64,000 bases of DNA from Siphonodentalium dalli (lineage: Eukaryota > Mollusca > Scaphopoda > Gadilida > Siphonodentaliidae), in the NCBI GenBank assembly GCA_032622095.1, contig CP136069.1, positions 33,392,194-33,456,193 on the forward strand. Reading direction: 5' to 3'. The notes beneath the pieces are model-generated. The model saw nothing but the letters and a program-made list of their open reading frames with translations, was not told where the DNA came from and did no database searches. The translations under genes and the position numbers were made by a program. Below, piece by piece: positions 35,761 to 47,656 of this stretch; the first letter of the stretch is position 1; every line of letters begins with the position of its first letter.

Positions 35761-37339
35761 TGGTTTATGGAGGGTTGACCTGAGATTAAGAATCCATCTT
35801 TTCTAGACCGCGGAATATATGGGTGGCTCTGTACATCATATCGATTGACGGTGTCTGTGTATATATAAGGTGAGAGTGGTGGCATGGTATTGTCACGTCA
35901 CAATGGATTCATTCCCACACGAGGGTTGTTATAAGGGTGTGCTTGTACGTTAATTTGCTATGTTGCTTGTGGCTCCTGCTGAATGGCTATACAGGAAAAG
36001 TCAATATGTGTATCAAATATTCAAAAACATATAATGGATGTGTTTGTTGTTAAAATATATGAGTTCTTGAATGTTTCACACATACACCGCGGCTTTTGCT
36101 CAAATTGCTCAGATTAGCTAAACTCCGCAAAAATGACAACGTTGGGAAAAATAACAGTATTTTTTTATTAACGGCATCGCACTGTCGTATACCAGAACCA
36201 TAACAATTTAGCAGCACACACCAACGTCACAGCAAATTAGTAGGACCACTTAACCAGGTGTCATTTCGTCGTGTTTGAAAATATTCTGATTTACGTAAGG
36301 GTTAGAGCACAATAATTGTTCTTTACCATTATCAATCGAGTCGAAGACGAAATTTATTCTGTTAAAGAACTATTTGCGTGCTCTGACCGACTTAGAGCAC
36401 AATTGATCTCACATAATGCAATCAACTGGAAATGCGCCTTTGAGCGTGTTTTGACCAATACTCACAATCCGTGCGCTGGCCGCGATTGGATACAATAGCC
36501 GGTTAGCCACGCCCAACAACGTGATTAACGTGAACTGATCGCCGTTGAATGTGAATAGATATGTTCGAAACAACACGGACTGGTCCCACTTTGAAGCGCC
36601 CGTGCGATTTGTCTGTTATGAGTTGCGTGTGCCTAACGGTGGGATAATCACTGAACTATTCCTTCGCCAGCGTTGGGAATTCGTGTGCTTTACCAAAAAT
36701 CAGGGAACGATTGTAACAATGGGATTGCGCTCTAACTTGTTTTATTGAACATTGTAATAATTATATCAAAACAATCTTGTCATCGGTACGCAACGGATAA
36801 AAACTATCGAATATATGGGAATGCTGGCGAATTGTGCCATGCCACCAATGGAGATGTCAAAATTAACGCCGCGATTCACAAGACCCGGATCCTTGAAACT
36901 CGACGACAATATACGTCATTAACGTTACGGTAACAATCAGTGCATAGTTATATATAGGAGATATACCTGAAACACATTCCAAAGTCTCGTCGAGTATTCA
37001 CTTTATGATACACTCGCTGTCTCTTGTCCTCATTAAAGCCGCATGGCAGTTTGTGCCCCAAAATGCACCAAATAATATTGGCTTTTGAATTTGTTCCGGT
37101 ATCGATACAGGTCGATACATACCAGAATTACCTTTCTGTGAGCCTTATATATCAAATAAAGCCGCATTGAAGTCATAATACATATACATTGGAACACAAT
37201 GTACGGACCCCGTACAAAAACGATGCCATCAAATGTTGTATTGATCGGAGTTATGGAATCGGAAGCGGAATGACCTGAACATGTTTATTGCGTTATCTTA
37301 AAGTGATGTGAAACACTCCGATAGGGTAATCAAATATAA
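35761..37339. other. No feature recognised (1.6 kb)
   Basis: Short plus-strand frames at 36316, 36545 and 36745 lie end to end but in different registers and match no domain I know. No repeats seen. Confidence 0.4.
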
Positions 37340-37498
37340 ATGGAGAATAATAATGTTCAAAGTAGTAATTTTTACAAATATTATATCCCAGTTGACAACA
37401 CTCACCGTCATTCTTATATATTAATTAAATGCAGCCACTCTTAGCTTGATGGCGAAATCGTTTTCGTTAATTTATCGCCGACAGACTGATGCGTCCCG

Positions 37499-38085
37499 AA
37501 TTTAAACAAGAATGGCACGCCTCGATGGAATCATCGTCAAAGGGTCGTGCTTATAAAGTTATAACAGATAAATTTACAATGGAAAATTATCTAGGTTTAT
37601 TGAACCACAAATATATTTTTATATTAGCAAGGTTTAGAACCGCGAATCATTTCCTGCCAGTGGAAATTGGTCGTTGGAACAACACATCGTGTGTTAATCG
37701 GAACTGCACTTTTGTATGAAGAAAGTCATTGGGAATGAATACCATGTTATTTTTTAATGCGAGTTTTTTGCCCGTGAAAGACATTTTTATTTACCAAAAT
37801 CATATGTCAGAAATCACAATGAAAAGAAATTCAAAATTCTGCTAGCTAATAGTAAGACACATATCATGAGAAAGTTATGTAAGTTTATCCGACTTATGAA
37901 TGAAACTGCAAATTGCTCTCCTGAGTAACTTACTCATTGCACTCCACATCACTTTCTTTACTATTTCAAAATTATTGTTGCGTACTGACCGTTATACTTA
38001 TAATTATATATATTCTAATACCATTGCATATATATATCACTTACGTATGTACAATGTGAATGCATTTAAAGACTTATCTGAAGTA
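37499..38085. other. 587-bp insertion in the left arm
   Basis: Relative to the right arm and to the copy at 48850, the left arm is interrupted between GCGTCCCGAA and ATATTTACAATTGAGC. The inserted DNA is AT-rich with 67- and 76-codon frames and no recognised domain or clear TIR. Confidence 0.6.
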
Positions 38086-38333
38086 GTCAATATTTACAAT
38101 TGAGCATAGTTCAGACGATTTTTTATATGGAGTGGTACTGTCGATTGGCTTCAGATTTTCGGCGATGTTAGTAAAATGTTACATTCCTCCAGTTGGGATA
38201 GTGCCTGGATACTAACTGATCAGTTTCACGCACCCGAACAAGTGCATAATATGACTTTAACAAGAAACGATTTAGACACGATGCGCACTGCTTTCTCTTC
38301 ATTTCAGTCATCAAAATTATATTATGCCAAAAC

Positions 38334-38442
38334 CAAGCCTTGAAATAGTGTGTCTGTCATTTGCAGAATGAGGTCCACAGAGGGTGAATTTAGTTATGCT
38401 AGCCCGCTAATGCAAATGACAGACACACTAGTTCAAGGCTTG
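38334..38442. mobile_element. 109-bp deletion derivative of the hAT-like element
   Basis: Ends CAAGCCTTGAAATAGTG and its inverted partner ending TTCAAGGCTTG, with internal CAGAGGGTGAATTTAG, so it belongs with 35345-35597 but has lost the second hairpin. The flanks GCCAAAAC and GCTATAAA are only a weak TSD. Confidence 0.85.
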
Positions 38443-39589
38443 GCTATAAACGTTTCAGAGTGACGGCAGATTTTCTACAGTTTCAAATTTTACGCGACTA
38501 AAATATAGAACGGTCACAAACGAAACGATATAAGATTTATCGACAAATATAAAAACAAACCACCTATTTCAGACTATATTGACGAATTTGGTCGGATATC
38601 TCCCCCGTATGTATATATATTTGAGTTGCCTCTTACCAAATTTGATAAAATTTCTTGATATGAAACCGCGACAGACACGGCGTGAAATACATCGCATTGA
38701 GTAAACAATTTCCCATTGTTTCAATTCAACTTCAAGGTTCGCGGTAAAATCAAAACCGCAGTTTGTAAGTGGTATAAACATCAGAAAAAGACACAGATAC
38801 TAATTGTTGTGCATATTTATTTTGATTTATTATTCGAGGTGGCAATTTTTCATCTTTATCAGCATTTTTAACGATAAGACCGATGCTAATTGAGAGACTA
38901 TATTTTACCAAGCGCATTAAATTTAAAACAAAAAGTCGTGAATTGGCTGAGTGTTTTCTATGGCCGCACATTTCGTTGATAATTACGAGTCATTGTCTAA
39001 ATAACGTTTATAAGTTCGAAGAGCATTAGCATGAGGATAACAGTTTGGTGTTTTGTGATTTTGGAAAGGTACATGCCTACATGGCGAATATACTTTGTAT
39101 ACATACTTTTGGTGTTCGAACCATGTCCGTATAATTATGATTTGTCGGCTGTCATTGGACTAGCCTAAAGACATATTATGGACTTGTTTGGTGCATTATG
39201 TTGATAAGTTAGTACTCAGTCTCTATGCCAACATGCGGAATGTAGCATTCAACTAACATTGTCGAAAATTTCAAGAAATGGATCATACCACTCCATAGAA
39301 AACACCATCTGAACTACGCTCAATTGTAAATATTTACATCTCGATTCGGGACGCAGATATCAGCGACAAACTAACACACATGATTTCGCCATCAAGAGTC
39401 ATTGCATTCTATTAATATATAATTGTGGCGGTGTGTTTTGTCAATTTGGATTAATATTCTTAAAATATAAATACTTTGAGCAAGATTATTCTCAATTTCT
39501 AATTGTTAACCCTACCGGAGTTCGAATACATATTGACTGTATGCCATGAGACTATACCAATTGCATGTTACGTTAGGTCGTATTATGTT

Positions 39590-39720
39590 ACGTTCTTTTG
39601 GGTCACTTTGCGTTATTTGACATTACGTTGCGTCACATTACGTTGTGTTATGTTACGTTATATTATATTATATTATATTATATTATGTTATATTATATTA
39701 TATTATACTATATTATACAT
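39590..39720. repeat. TTACG / TTATA low-complexity tract
   Basis: Words of GTTACGTT and TTGCGTCACATTACG pass into a (TTATA)n run at about 39656-39716. Strong strand bias (few C). The frame covering it is a composition artefact. Confidence 0.85.
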
Positions 39721-40107
39721 GTGACCATATAAACCAAATGACAACAGTGTCAAATGGAGGGCCATTTTGCGTACACGTGTAGGTTTATTGGCTTGTGAAT
39801 ATGCACGTGGGCATATGTACGTATGTGTGTGTCTCTCTCTCTGGTGAGCACTGCATGGCAGTGGTATCTCGGATCTATCAATGATATCATGTGACACATT
39901 ATGTAAATACGTTCTCCATATGTCAAATGGTGGACTCCGCTATAAACTGTGGACTCGTATCTTCGTTGTATGGATCCCACACGTGTTTCGTAAAAGTAAG
40001 TTTGTTTTAAAATGTATAAATGTCGCCTCCGAGTATTGGTCAATAAAATATATATCATACAAAAACACACGTGTACATGTGTATTGTATGGGGGCAGATC
40101 ACGGTGT

Positions 40108-40395
40108 TTGATTGCTTGATATGTCGCTTTCAGCAACTATGCCATATCACGACATTGCCAGATTTTGTGGTGAGGGAATCCGCACACTTACTACAATAAC
40201 ATCCATTTCAATGGCTGATAAACTCGTCGAATATGTGCGGCAAACCACCGGCCATCGGCGAGTAACTGGCAACTCCACAATTAACTATTTTACAAAGTCC
40301 ACGATGGAAACATGTGATTTGAACCCATATCGCCATCGCTGGAGGGTAAAACGGCCTGCAGTTGTACCCTAACCGATTTAGCCACCGATGCCCCT
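40108..40395 (-). mobile_element. tRNA-derived SINE with 13-bp TSD
   Basis: 288 bp on the minus strand between CAGATCACGGTGT at 40095-40107 and the same at 40396-40408. The 5' end begins AGGGGCATCGGTGGC. A box TGGCTAAATCGG (about 40385) and B box GGGTTCAAATC (40326-40316) are well preserved. The body shares CGGTGGTTT and a GTTGCCAGTTAC-like block with the SINE at 760-1048 although the heads differ, as in SINE superfamilies with a common core. An 86-codon plus frame across it is not a gene. Confidence 0.9.
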
Positions 40396-40408
40396 CAGAT
40401 CACGGTGT

Positions 40409-41202
40409 ACAAGACTGATTCGAGTATACACATCAGCATAGTACACACCAACACGTGCCTGACGCCACGCGTACGTGAATCTCAACCTATCTCATAGTAT
40501 ATACAGAAGCGTGCATGTAATTATCTCACATCACAGGGCTAAATGTGATAGTTTAATGCTGGTTATATCCCGCCATATATCAAGAACTCCCATTGGTCAC
40601 TAAAAGAACGCTGAATCTGATCACATCTGTCGAATGCTTTGGGGCAATGGGCACATCCTGTTTACAGTCATCCGAGGTAAGTGTCACAACTGAATTATCA
40701 AAAGCAAAATTAGCCACTAAAACGAGTCGTGATATAATCAAGGTATGTTTTATTAAATGTTGGCGACGAATATCTTTAGTATTATAGATATGTAAATTTT
40801 ATGAAGATCAGAACACTTATATCGCACCTGCATAACACCTAAATACTGATCAACATATTTCACGATTTCATTTTAACTCAATTATAACGATGCTGTCGGT
40901 CGTGGGTCATTTAAATGTTACGCACTATAAGTTTTATATTCTTAAAGTGCCTGTAAATAACATGTTATTATCAAGTGTACGTATATTTCAAGGCCACACG
41001 CTACAATAGCATCGTGACATGTGGAACTACACAGTATTTACTTCTCAGATCGTTAGCTTTGGTATAATATGATAAAATGAGTGTATGTAATGTAAGATTA
41101 TTTTCAGCTGTCAAAATTGCCAGGCATCTTTTCATGAAAACGTTCATAGCTCGCTGTCTATTTGTTTCACATGAACTTCCTGGATTTTTGCGAATATCAT
41201 GT
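40409..41202. other. No feature recognised
   Basis: Unique-looking AT-rich sequence; short frames only. Confidence 0.45.
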
Positions 41203-41364
41203 GCCGATGCATTCTCTTATGTATGCGAGTCGCCCAAGGGGCGCCTTTCATATATAACAGAATGCATTGGCGTAACAACATTTCCCTTTATATTGTAAGC
41301 CAGTGCATTCTCTTACATATGCGAGGCTCCCTAAGGAAGAATCGCATATAAGATAATGCACTGA
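41203..41364. mobile_element. Diverged double-hairpin element core
   Basis: Two palindromes, 41203-41271 and 41299-41364, matching the 69-bp hairpins of the TTAA-site elements (GATGCATTCTCTTATGTATG and CAGTGCATTCTCTTACATAT). More diverged than the 31-33 kb copies. The CCCTTT ends and TTAA were not found, so only the core survives. Confidence 0.75.
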
Positions 41365-42156
41365 TACATGATATTTAATGCGGCACCAGCGCAGCTCCCG
41401 TCCTGAAAGAATTAAACACAATTAAAATATGTTTCAAGTCAAGTCTACTTCACACTTTTGAGTGATAATTGTTGTTTTGAATGACACAATATCTCTATTG
41501 GATTGCTTTATTGCGTCGGTGAAATGTCACGAGTTATTGCGCTATTAATTATGGGATAACGTTGTGGCGTTTTGTGTTCGGAAATGTACAGGGCGAATAT
41601 ACGCGGACCCGGAGCCCATTAACGGGTATTTGCCACACTATATTTGCCCTGTACCTTTCCGAATTCACAGAACACCACACTATTATGCCCGATCTAATTC
41701 TCTTCAAATGTTATTTCGACACACAAATGCATTGTAAAAAAAGACTCCGACACGACTTAATGGTGTGTAAAATAGTCTGGGTTCTTGCACTTATTGTCTT
41801 CATTTCGCTCAGTCAAACCCACAGGTCCCTGTAGGATTAAGTACTATTGGGTTGGGGTAATTTTTGTTATGGGGACCTGTGGTCAAACCCTCCTTTCGTA
41901 CCCACAATACACAAATCAAACCAAATTTATGTTTATCAACCACCGAGCCCCGAATTTGAACACTGATCAACCAATGACAAATTTGAAAAATATTACAGGA
42001 CCTCAAACGCTATGTGCTTATTGTCGTTCTCCCCTCTCATCAGATATATAACACATACACTCATCACCCTAAGCACTTCCAATCTATGTTTGGTAAAAAT
42101 ATAAATGCATTAAACTGTTAATTTAATTATTGTTATGATGGGAATAAATGATGTTT
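41365..42156. other. No feature recognised
   Basis: 90- and 88-codon plus frames at 41562 and 41785 overlap in different registers and match nothing known to me. Confidence 0.4.
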
Positions 42157-42160
42157 TTAA

Positions 42161-42456
42161 CCCTTTCAGTGCCAGGGGCCGATCTCATCGGCCCTAATTT
42201 ACGGTCTGTAAAATCGGCCCTAAAATTTTTTATTTTTTTTTTAGATTTGTTAACCCACTGACCGAGTGGGTGGTACTATGATCGTATGGCTCATGCGTTT
42301 CTGCTGAATTGAACTAGTGCCCATGCGTTTCTGCTGAGCTGCACTGACGTTTGATCGCAAAATAAAATTATAATCATTATCAAAGCACACGTTCGGCTAA
42401 CACCGCAATAAATAAATAATTTCAACCAATTGAAATGTCGTTGAAAGTCGAAAGAG
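42161..42456. mobile_element. Possible 296-bp TTAA-site element
   Basis: Starts CCCTTTCAGTGCCAGG after TTAA (42157-42160) and ends CGAAAGAG before TTAA (42457-42460). The terminal inverted match is only about six bases. The same start phrase occurs inverted at 47637-47652, next to TTAA, supporting a family end. Contains a duplicated phrase CCATGCGTTTCTGCTGA. Confidence 0.42.
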
Positions 42457-42460
42457 TTAA

Positions 42461-42832
42461 GGTTGGGGAGCGACGCAAATGACGTCATCGTAAACAAGTC
42501 GCCCCAAATCGTACATCATACATGTCTCGCTTCGTCTCGGAAGCGTGTATTAAATTCACTTATTTCGACTGAGTGTTCTGCGTCTTAAGATATTACAAAA
42601 TTGTGGGATATCTTTGAATGTGCTTAGGAAGGATTGTTTTGATATCTATTTATTGGAGTTACCTTCCAAAAAGATGAGTTTGATGCCTGCAATTGTTCAA
42701 TTTGTTGTCAATCTGATTCTGACAGCGCTCGTCTGCAAGTGCAACTGTACTTGGCAGAATTCGCTTGTTTGATGCAAACGTTTGCTCCATAATCGGTAAT
42801 ATTCTTTCGATAATTCTAGCTAAATACATCTT
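42461..42832. other. No feature recognised
   Basis: Nothing supported. Confidence 0.4.
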
Positions 42833-44559
42833 AGCTATTATACGGATCAGATCTCCCCGTCAAGAAAGCGATATTTTGAACCAAAACAACACTTGAGAAA
42901 ATGATTGTTTACATTTTGAGCGCCCAGCCCACGCTGGATTTGTATTATCGAAACAAATCAATTTCTTCCATCTAAAAGATAATTACGTGCTGGATCCTGT
43001 CATTTTAGGACTATATAACTATTCCACGCAGACACACCAAGTCTCAGCTTAAAATTTTGAAAAATAACAGTTTTATCGACATAAATCGATTTGAATGGGA
43101 AAATCCCATGTTAAAATTTATCATCGAAAAAAATTCATTTCTTTCATCTAAAACATAATACGTGCTGGAACCTGTCATTTTAGGAATATATAAGTATTCC
43201 ACGCAGACACACCAAGTCTCAGTTTTATCGACATAAATCGATTTGAATGGGAAATCCTGTGTTAAATAAATTTTAGAGCCCGCAATGTTTTCTGAGCTGC
43301 TCCATATTGGACACTAGGTACGTATAGCCGAGTTACGTACATCTTTTTTATCATGTGATACTTATTTCTATGGTATTACTAAGCCGTATACGTATATCAA
43401 TTGCTATTCCTTTCTATATAATTATGGTGCCATCTATAGAGATATAGATAATTTCAGAACCCCCCCCCCCCAATTTTATATCATTGTCACTACAGTACAG
43501 TCGCGATGCATTACATGGCAACATTGATCGCTATAGCTCTACTAATTTATGTCAGTTCATCGTATGAACTCCTTTTACTCCATATAACCAACTCAACCAT
43601 ACCGGCCCAAATTATTATTTTTCTTTTCATCGGTATAGTTGTGTTATATACATATTTTTATCATTTGATTCTAATTTGCATTGTACCACTATAGAAGTCC
43701 ATAAAGAACTATTCTGGCACTATATAGAGATAACTAAGATTCTGACACCTTCCCCCCCAATTTTATAGCCATGTCGCAACAGTAGAGTTGAGATGCATAA
43801 TATATCAACTTTGGTCATTATCGCTCTACAAATTTATATCGGTATCAACCCATATTTCCACGTATCGCCCACCCATCCCCAGTTTTTTCATTTGTTTTAT
43901 AGTCTCGTTACGTATACATTTTATCATTTGATACTAATTTGTGTTCTGTATTTCTCTTCTGTTCAACAATGCCATACCGGTGCAATGCCTTGTAACTTTT
44001 GCTTCAACATGCCGAGTTCCGCTGCAGACGGTACAAAACTGACAACATTTCGAAATGTAAACAGGCTTCAAACTCACCAAAACCAAAGGTCCCAAGTCAA
44101 GGTCCAAAATCCCCAACACACTGTTGTGAGGTTTAATGATAACTCCATCTAAATAACCAATATAAGGATGTGAGGTATAACGATAACTCCATCTAAATAA
44201 CCAATATAATGATGTGAGGTTTAATTATAACTCCATCTACATAACCAATATAAGGATGTGATGTTTAATGATTTAACTCCATCCACATAACTAATAAATA
44301 TGTCTGAAAATTAAACAAAAAAATTAAATTCCATGATGACGTCCAATATGGACCACCTAATTCTGACCCAAAAACATGTATTTTGAATATATGAATGTTT
44401 ATGGGGAGAAACCGATTATTTCAATGACATTTTAATTCACTGGGGGCCAAAACCTGACCTACGGGAGCGCGCTTCGCACGCGACTGTATCTTAAGCATAT
44501 GTGCATATTTAATAAGCCAACAATTGGAATCCCAACAGAGAAGATTGGCGTGGGTCCCT
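42833..44559. repeat. 1.73-kb tandem duplication, unit 1
   Basis: AGCTATTATACGGATCAGAT ... TTGGCGTGGGTCCCT, repeated head-to-tail at 44560. Inside: an older internal doubling of about 290 bp (compare 43459 and 43752, each starting at a C run then CAATTTTATA) and a 44-bp repeat x 4 at about 44118-44296 (CCATCTAAATAACCAATATA). Frames of 62 codons (43506-43694) and 119 codons (43793-44152) recur in unit 2. All visible base differences in the frames between units change the amino acid, so there is no sign of protein constraint. Confidence 0.95.
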
Positions 44560-46285
44560 AGCTATTATACGGATCAGATCTCCCCGTCAAGAAAGCGATA
44601 TTTTGACCAAAACAACACTTGAGAAAATGATTGTTTACATTTTGAGCGCCCAGCCAACGCTGGATTTGTATCATCGAAACAAATCAATTTCTTCCATCTA
44701 AAAGATAATTACGTGCTGGATCCTGTCATTTTATGACTATATAACTATTCCACGCAGACACACCAAGTCTCAGCTTAAAATTTTGAAAAATAACAGTTTT
44801 ATCGACATAAATCGATTTGAATGGGAAAATCCCATGTTAAAATTTATCATCGAAAAAAATTCATTTCTTTCATCTAAAACATAATACGTGCTGGAACCTG
44901 TCATTTTAGGAATATATAAGTATTCCACGCAGACACACCAAGTCTCAGTTTTATCGACATAAATCGATTTGAATGGGAAATCCTGTGTTAAATAAATTTT
45001 AGATCCCGCAATATTTTCTGAGCTGCTCCATATTGGACACTAGGTATGTATAGCCGAGTTACTACATCTTTTTTATCATGTGATACTTATTTCTATGGTA
45101 TTACTAAGTCGTAAACGTATATCAATTGCTATTCCTTTCTATATAATTATGGTGCCATCTATAGAGATAGAGATAATTTCAGAGCCCCCCCCCCCCCCAA
45201 TTTTATATCATTGTCACTACAGTACAGTCGCGATGCATTACATGGCAACATTGATCGCTACAGCTCTACTAATTTATGTCAGTTCATCGTATGAACTCCT
45301 TTTACTCCATATAACCAACCCAACCATACCGGCCCAAATTATTAATTTTTTTTTCGTCGGTATAGTTGTGTTATATACATATTTTTATCATTTGATTCTA
45401 ATTTGCATTGTACCACTATAGAAGTCCATAAAGAACTATTCTGGCACTATATAGAGAAAACTAAGATTCTGACAACTTCCCCCCAATTTTATAGCCATGT
45501 CGCAACAGTAGAGTTGAGATGCATAATATATCAACTTTGGTCATTATCGCTCTACAAATTTATATCGCTATCAACCCATATTTCCACGTATCGCCCACCC
45601 ATCCCCAGTTGTTTCATTTGTTTTATAGTCTCGTTACGTATACATTTTATCATTTGATACTAATTTGTATTCTGTATTTCTCTTCTGTTCAACAATGCCA
45701 TACCGGTGCAATGCCTTGTAACTTTTGCTTCAACATGCCGAGTTCCGCTGCAGACGGTACAAAACTGACAACATTTCGAAATGTAAACAGGCTTCAAACT
45801 CACCAAAACCAAAGGTCCCAAGTCAAGGTCCAAAATCCCCAACACACTGTTGTGAGGTTTAATGATAACTCCATCTAAATAACCAATATAAGGATGTGAG
45901 TTATAATGATAACTCCATCTAAATAACCAATATAATGATGTGAGGTTTAATTATAACTCCATCTACATAACCAATATAAGGATGTGAGGTTTAATGATTT
46001 AACTCCATCCACATAACTAATAAATATGTCTGAAAATTAAAAAAAAAAATTAAATTCCATGATGACGTCCAATATGGACCACCTAATTCTGACCCAAAAA
46101 CATGTATTTTGAATATATGAATGTTTATGGGGAGAAACCGATTATTTCAATGACATTTTAATTCACTGGGGGCCAAAACCCGACATACGGGAGCGCGCTT
46201 CGCGCGCGACTGTATCTTAAGCATATGTGCATATTTAATAAGCCAACAATTGGAATCCCAACAGAGAAGATTGGCGTGGGTCCCT
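44560..46285. repeat. 1.73-kb tandem duplication, unit 2
   Basis: Copy of 42833-44559 at roughly 98-99 per cent identity by eye. Corresponding frames are at 45236-45421 and 45519-45878. The 44-bp repeat is at about 45844-46022. The C run before the first frame is longer than in unit 1. Confidence 0.95.
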
Positions 46286-46379
46286 TGCGCATATACATCA
46301 TGATGATCTCTATGGGAAACAAGATTGACATTTAATAGTCAATTTCGATTAACCGCAATAACTTAAGGGATCTCTAATT

Positions 46380-46885
46380 GCGCTTAAGCCCTATGAGAAT
46401 ATTTCTCATAGAGCTTAAGTGCAATAAAAATATTCATTAAGTAATTGTGCTTAACCGAAATTTGATATACCTTATTGCGCTTAAGCAATCAGGAATATTT
46501 TTATTGCAATAAGACATTCCTTACTACGCTTAACCACAATTACATCCCCATTGCACTTACGCACAATTAACATCTCTCTCATTAGATCACCCTTCTGCAA
46601 ATAGTAGAATAAACTTATATTTGTTCCACCCATTGTACCATGGAGATGGACTACACCACATACATTATAAGGAGTTTATGTACTATATATAATATATTAT
46701 TCCTTATTAAGAGATTCCTTATTGTGCTTTATAAGCCCAATTTGAATATTCTTCATTGCGCTTAAGCGCAATTAAATATTCCTTTATTGCGCATAAGCAC
46801 AATAGAGATTCCCTTATTGCGCTTAAGCGCAATAAGGAATATTCCTTATTGCGCTTAAGCGCAATTAGCTCTTCTTGCGCTTAAT
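46380..46885. repeat. Field of GCGCTTAAGCGC palindromes
   Basis: At least ten imperfect copies of TTATTGCGCTTAAGCGCAAT, separated by AAGGAATATTCC-like palindromes. The last 150 bases (46735-46885) are the most regular, with TTGCGCTTAAGCGCAA at about 46810 and 46850. Probably a foldback-prone satellite. Confidence 0.85.
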
Positions 46886-47536
46886 TGCACAAAAATTGTT
46901 ATAATTGTATTGTAACTATTGATTTGTCCTTTAATATTTCCCACACATCATGCCCACATATATTATGATAGAATATTACTATTATTATTAATAGTACTCG
47001 TAGTAGTTAATACCACCTTACCATATTCTAGCATGGTTAGTTTCAAAATCATAACGTTAATTGTTATTACTATTTGTGTGTAATGTACATGTACATCAGT
47101 CATCAATTAACAAACTTAAGCAGAGCCTTGTTGAATATCTACCATATATGGTGGGTCATTCCCATCTTCAATCTTTTGATGTCATTCATGTTATTTTGCA
47201 TGCGAAGTGGTAGACCCTCCAATAGCTTAGCAATGCTACTCAGGACAGTGGGTGTTTTTCCTCAATTAATTGTATTTCTTGTTTGGATTGAATTTTGTTT
47301 GGGTATGCTTAATCATGGTATAGCAAATTTAAAAACAAACTTGATAAAACCTTAGGGGCATGTTATAACTCAAAACTATCACCAAGTATTCATAGTAATA
47401 ATTTTGATGCCCATGAAAAACGCAAGATTCCCTGGCACTAAACCTACAAAATAAGTCTGTTAAAGAATATAAGAATTTTTTTTTTTAATTTAAAAAAAAT
47501 TGCAAAAAATAATAACAAATAATGAAAAATTGTTAG
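46886..47536. other. No recognised gene
   Basis: A 93-codon plus frame at 47074-47355 (VIPIFNLLMSFMLFCMRSG) is hydrophobic but has no family likeness or homologous copy in the window. A T-rich tract lies at about 47477-47486. Confidence 0.4.
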
Positions 47537-47605
47537 GCCAATGCATTCTCTTATAAATGCGAGGCAACCTATGGTCGACTCGCATATATAAGAAAATGCA
47601 TTGGC
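47537..47605. repeat. Single 69-bp hairpin of the double-hairpin family
   Basis: GCCAATGCATTCTCTTATAA ... AATGCATTGGC with centre ACCTATGGTCG. Followed at 47637-47652 by CCTGGCACTGAAAGGG and TTAA (47653-47656), an end matching 42161. Whether the hairpin and that end belong to one element is unclear. Confidence 0.8.
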
Positions 47606-47656
47606 ACATGGTATATGGGTTGATACAAAAATCGGACCTGGCACTGAAAGGGTTAA

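Larger units (their letters stand above)
37340..39510. mobile_element. Inverted-repeat element, about 2.2 kb
   Basis: The right arm, about 39170-39510 (AATTGTAAATATTTACATCT, GATTCGGGACGC, GGCGGTGTG), is matched in reverse by the left arm, which is split: 37340-37498 and 38086-38270. Related solo copies lie at 48850-49205 and, in the opposite orientation, at 53047-53286. The space between the arms contains the small hAT-like element at 38334. No transposase recognised. Exact ends and TSD not found. Confidence 0.7.

Noticed and set aside
43793-44152. 119-codon hydrophobic frame (and its copy at 45519) as a membrane protein gene
   Set aside because: Differences between the two recent copies all change residues; no sign of purifying selection.
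46380-46885. CRISPR-like array
   Set aside because: Repeats are overlapping palindromes without unique spacers of constant length, in an animal-type sequence.
47427-47652. TIR element bounded by CCTGGCACT phrases
   Set aside because: The two phrases are in the same orientation, not inverted, so they do not define TIRs.
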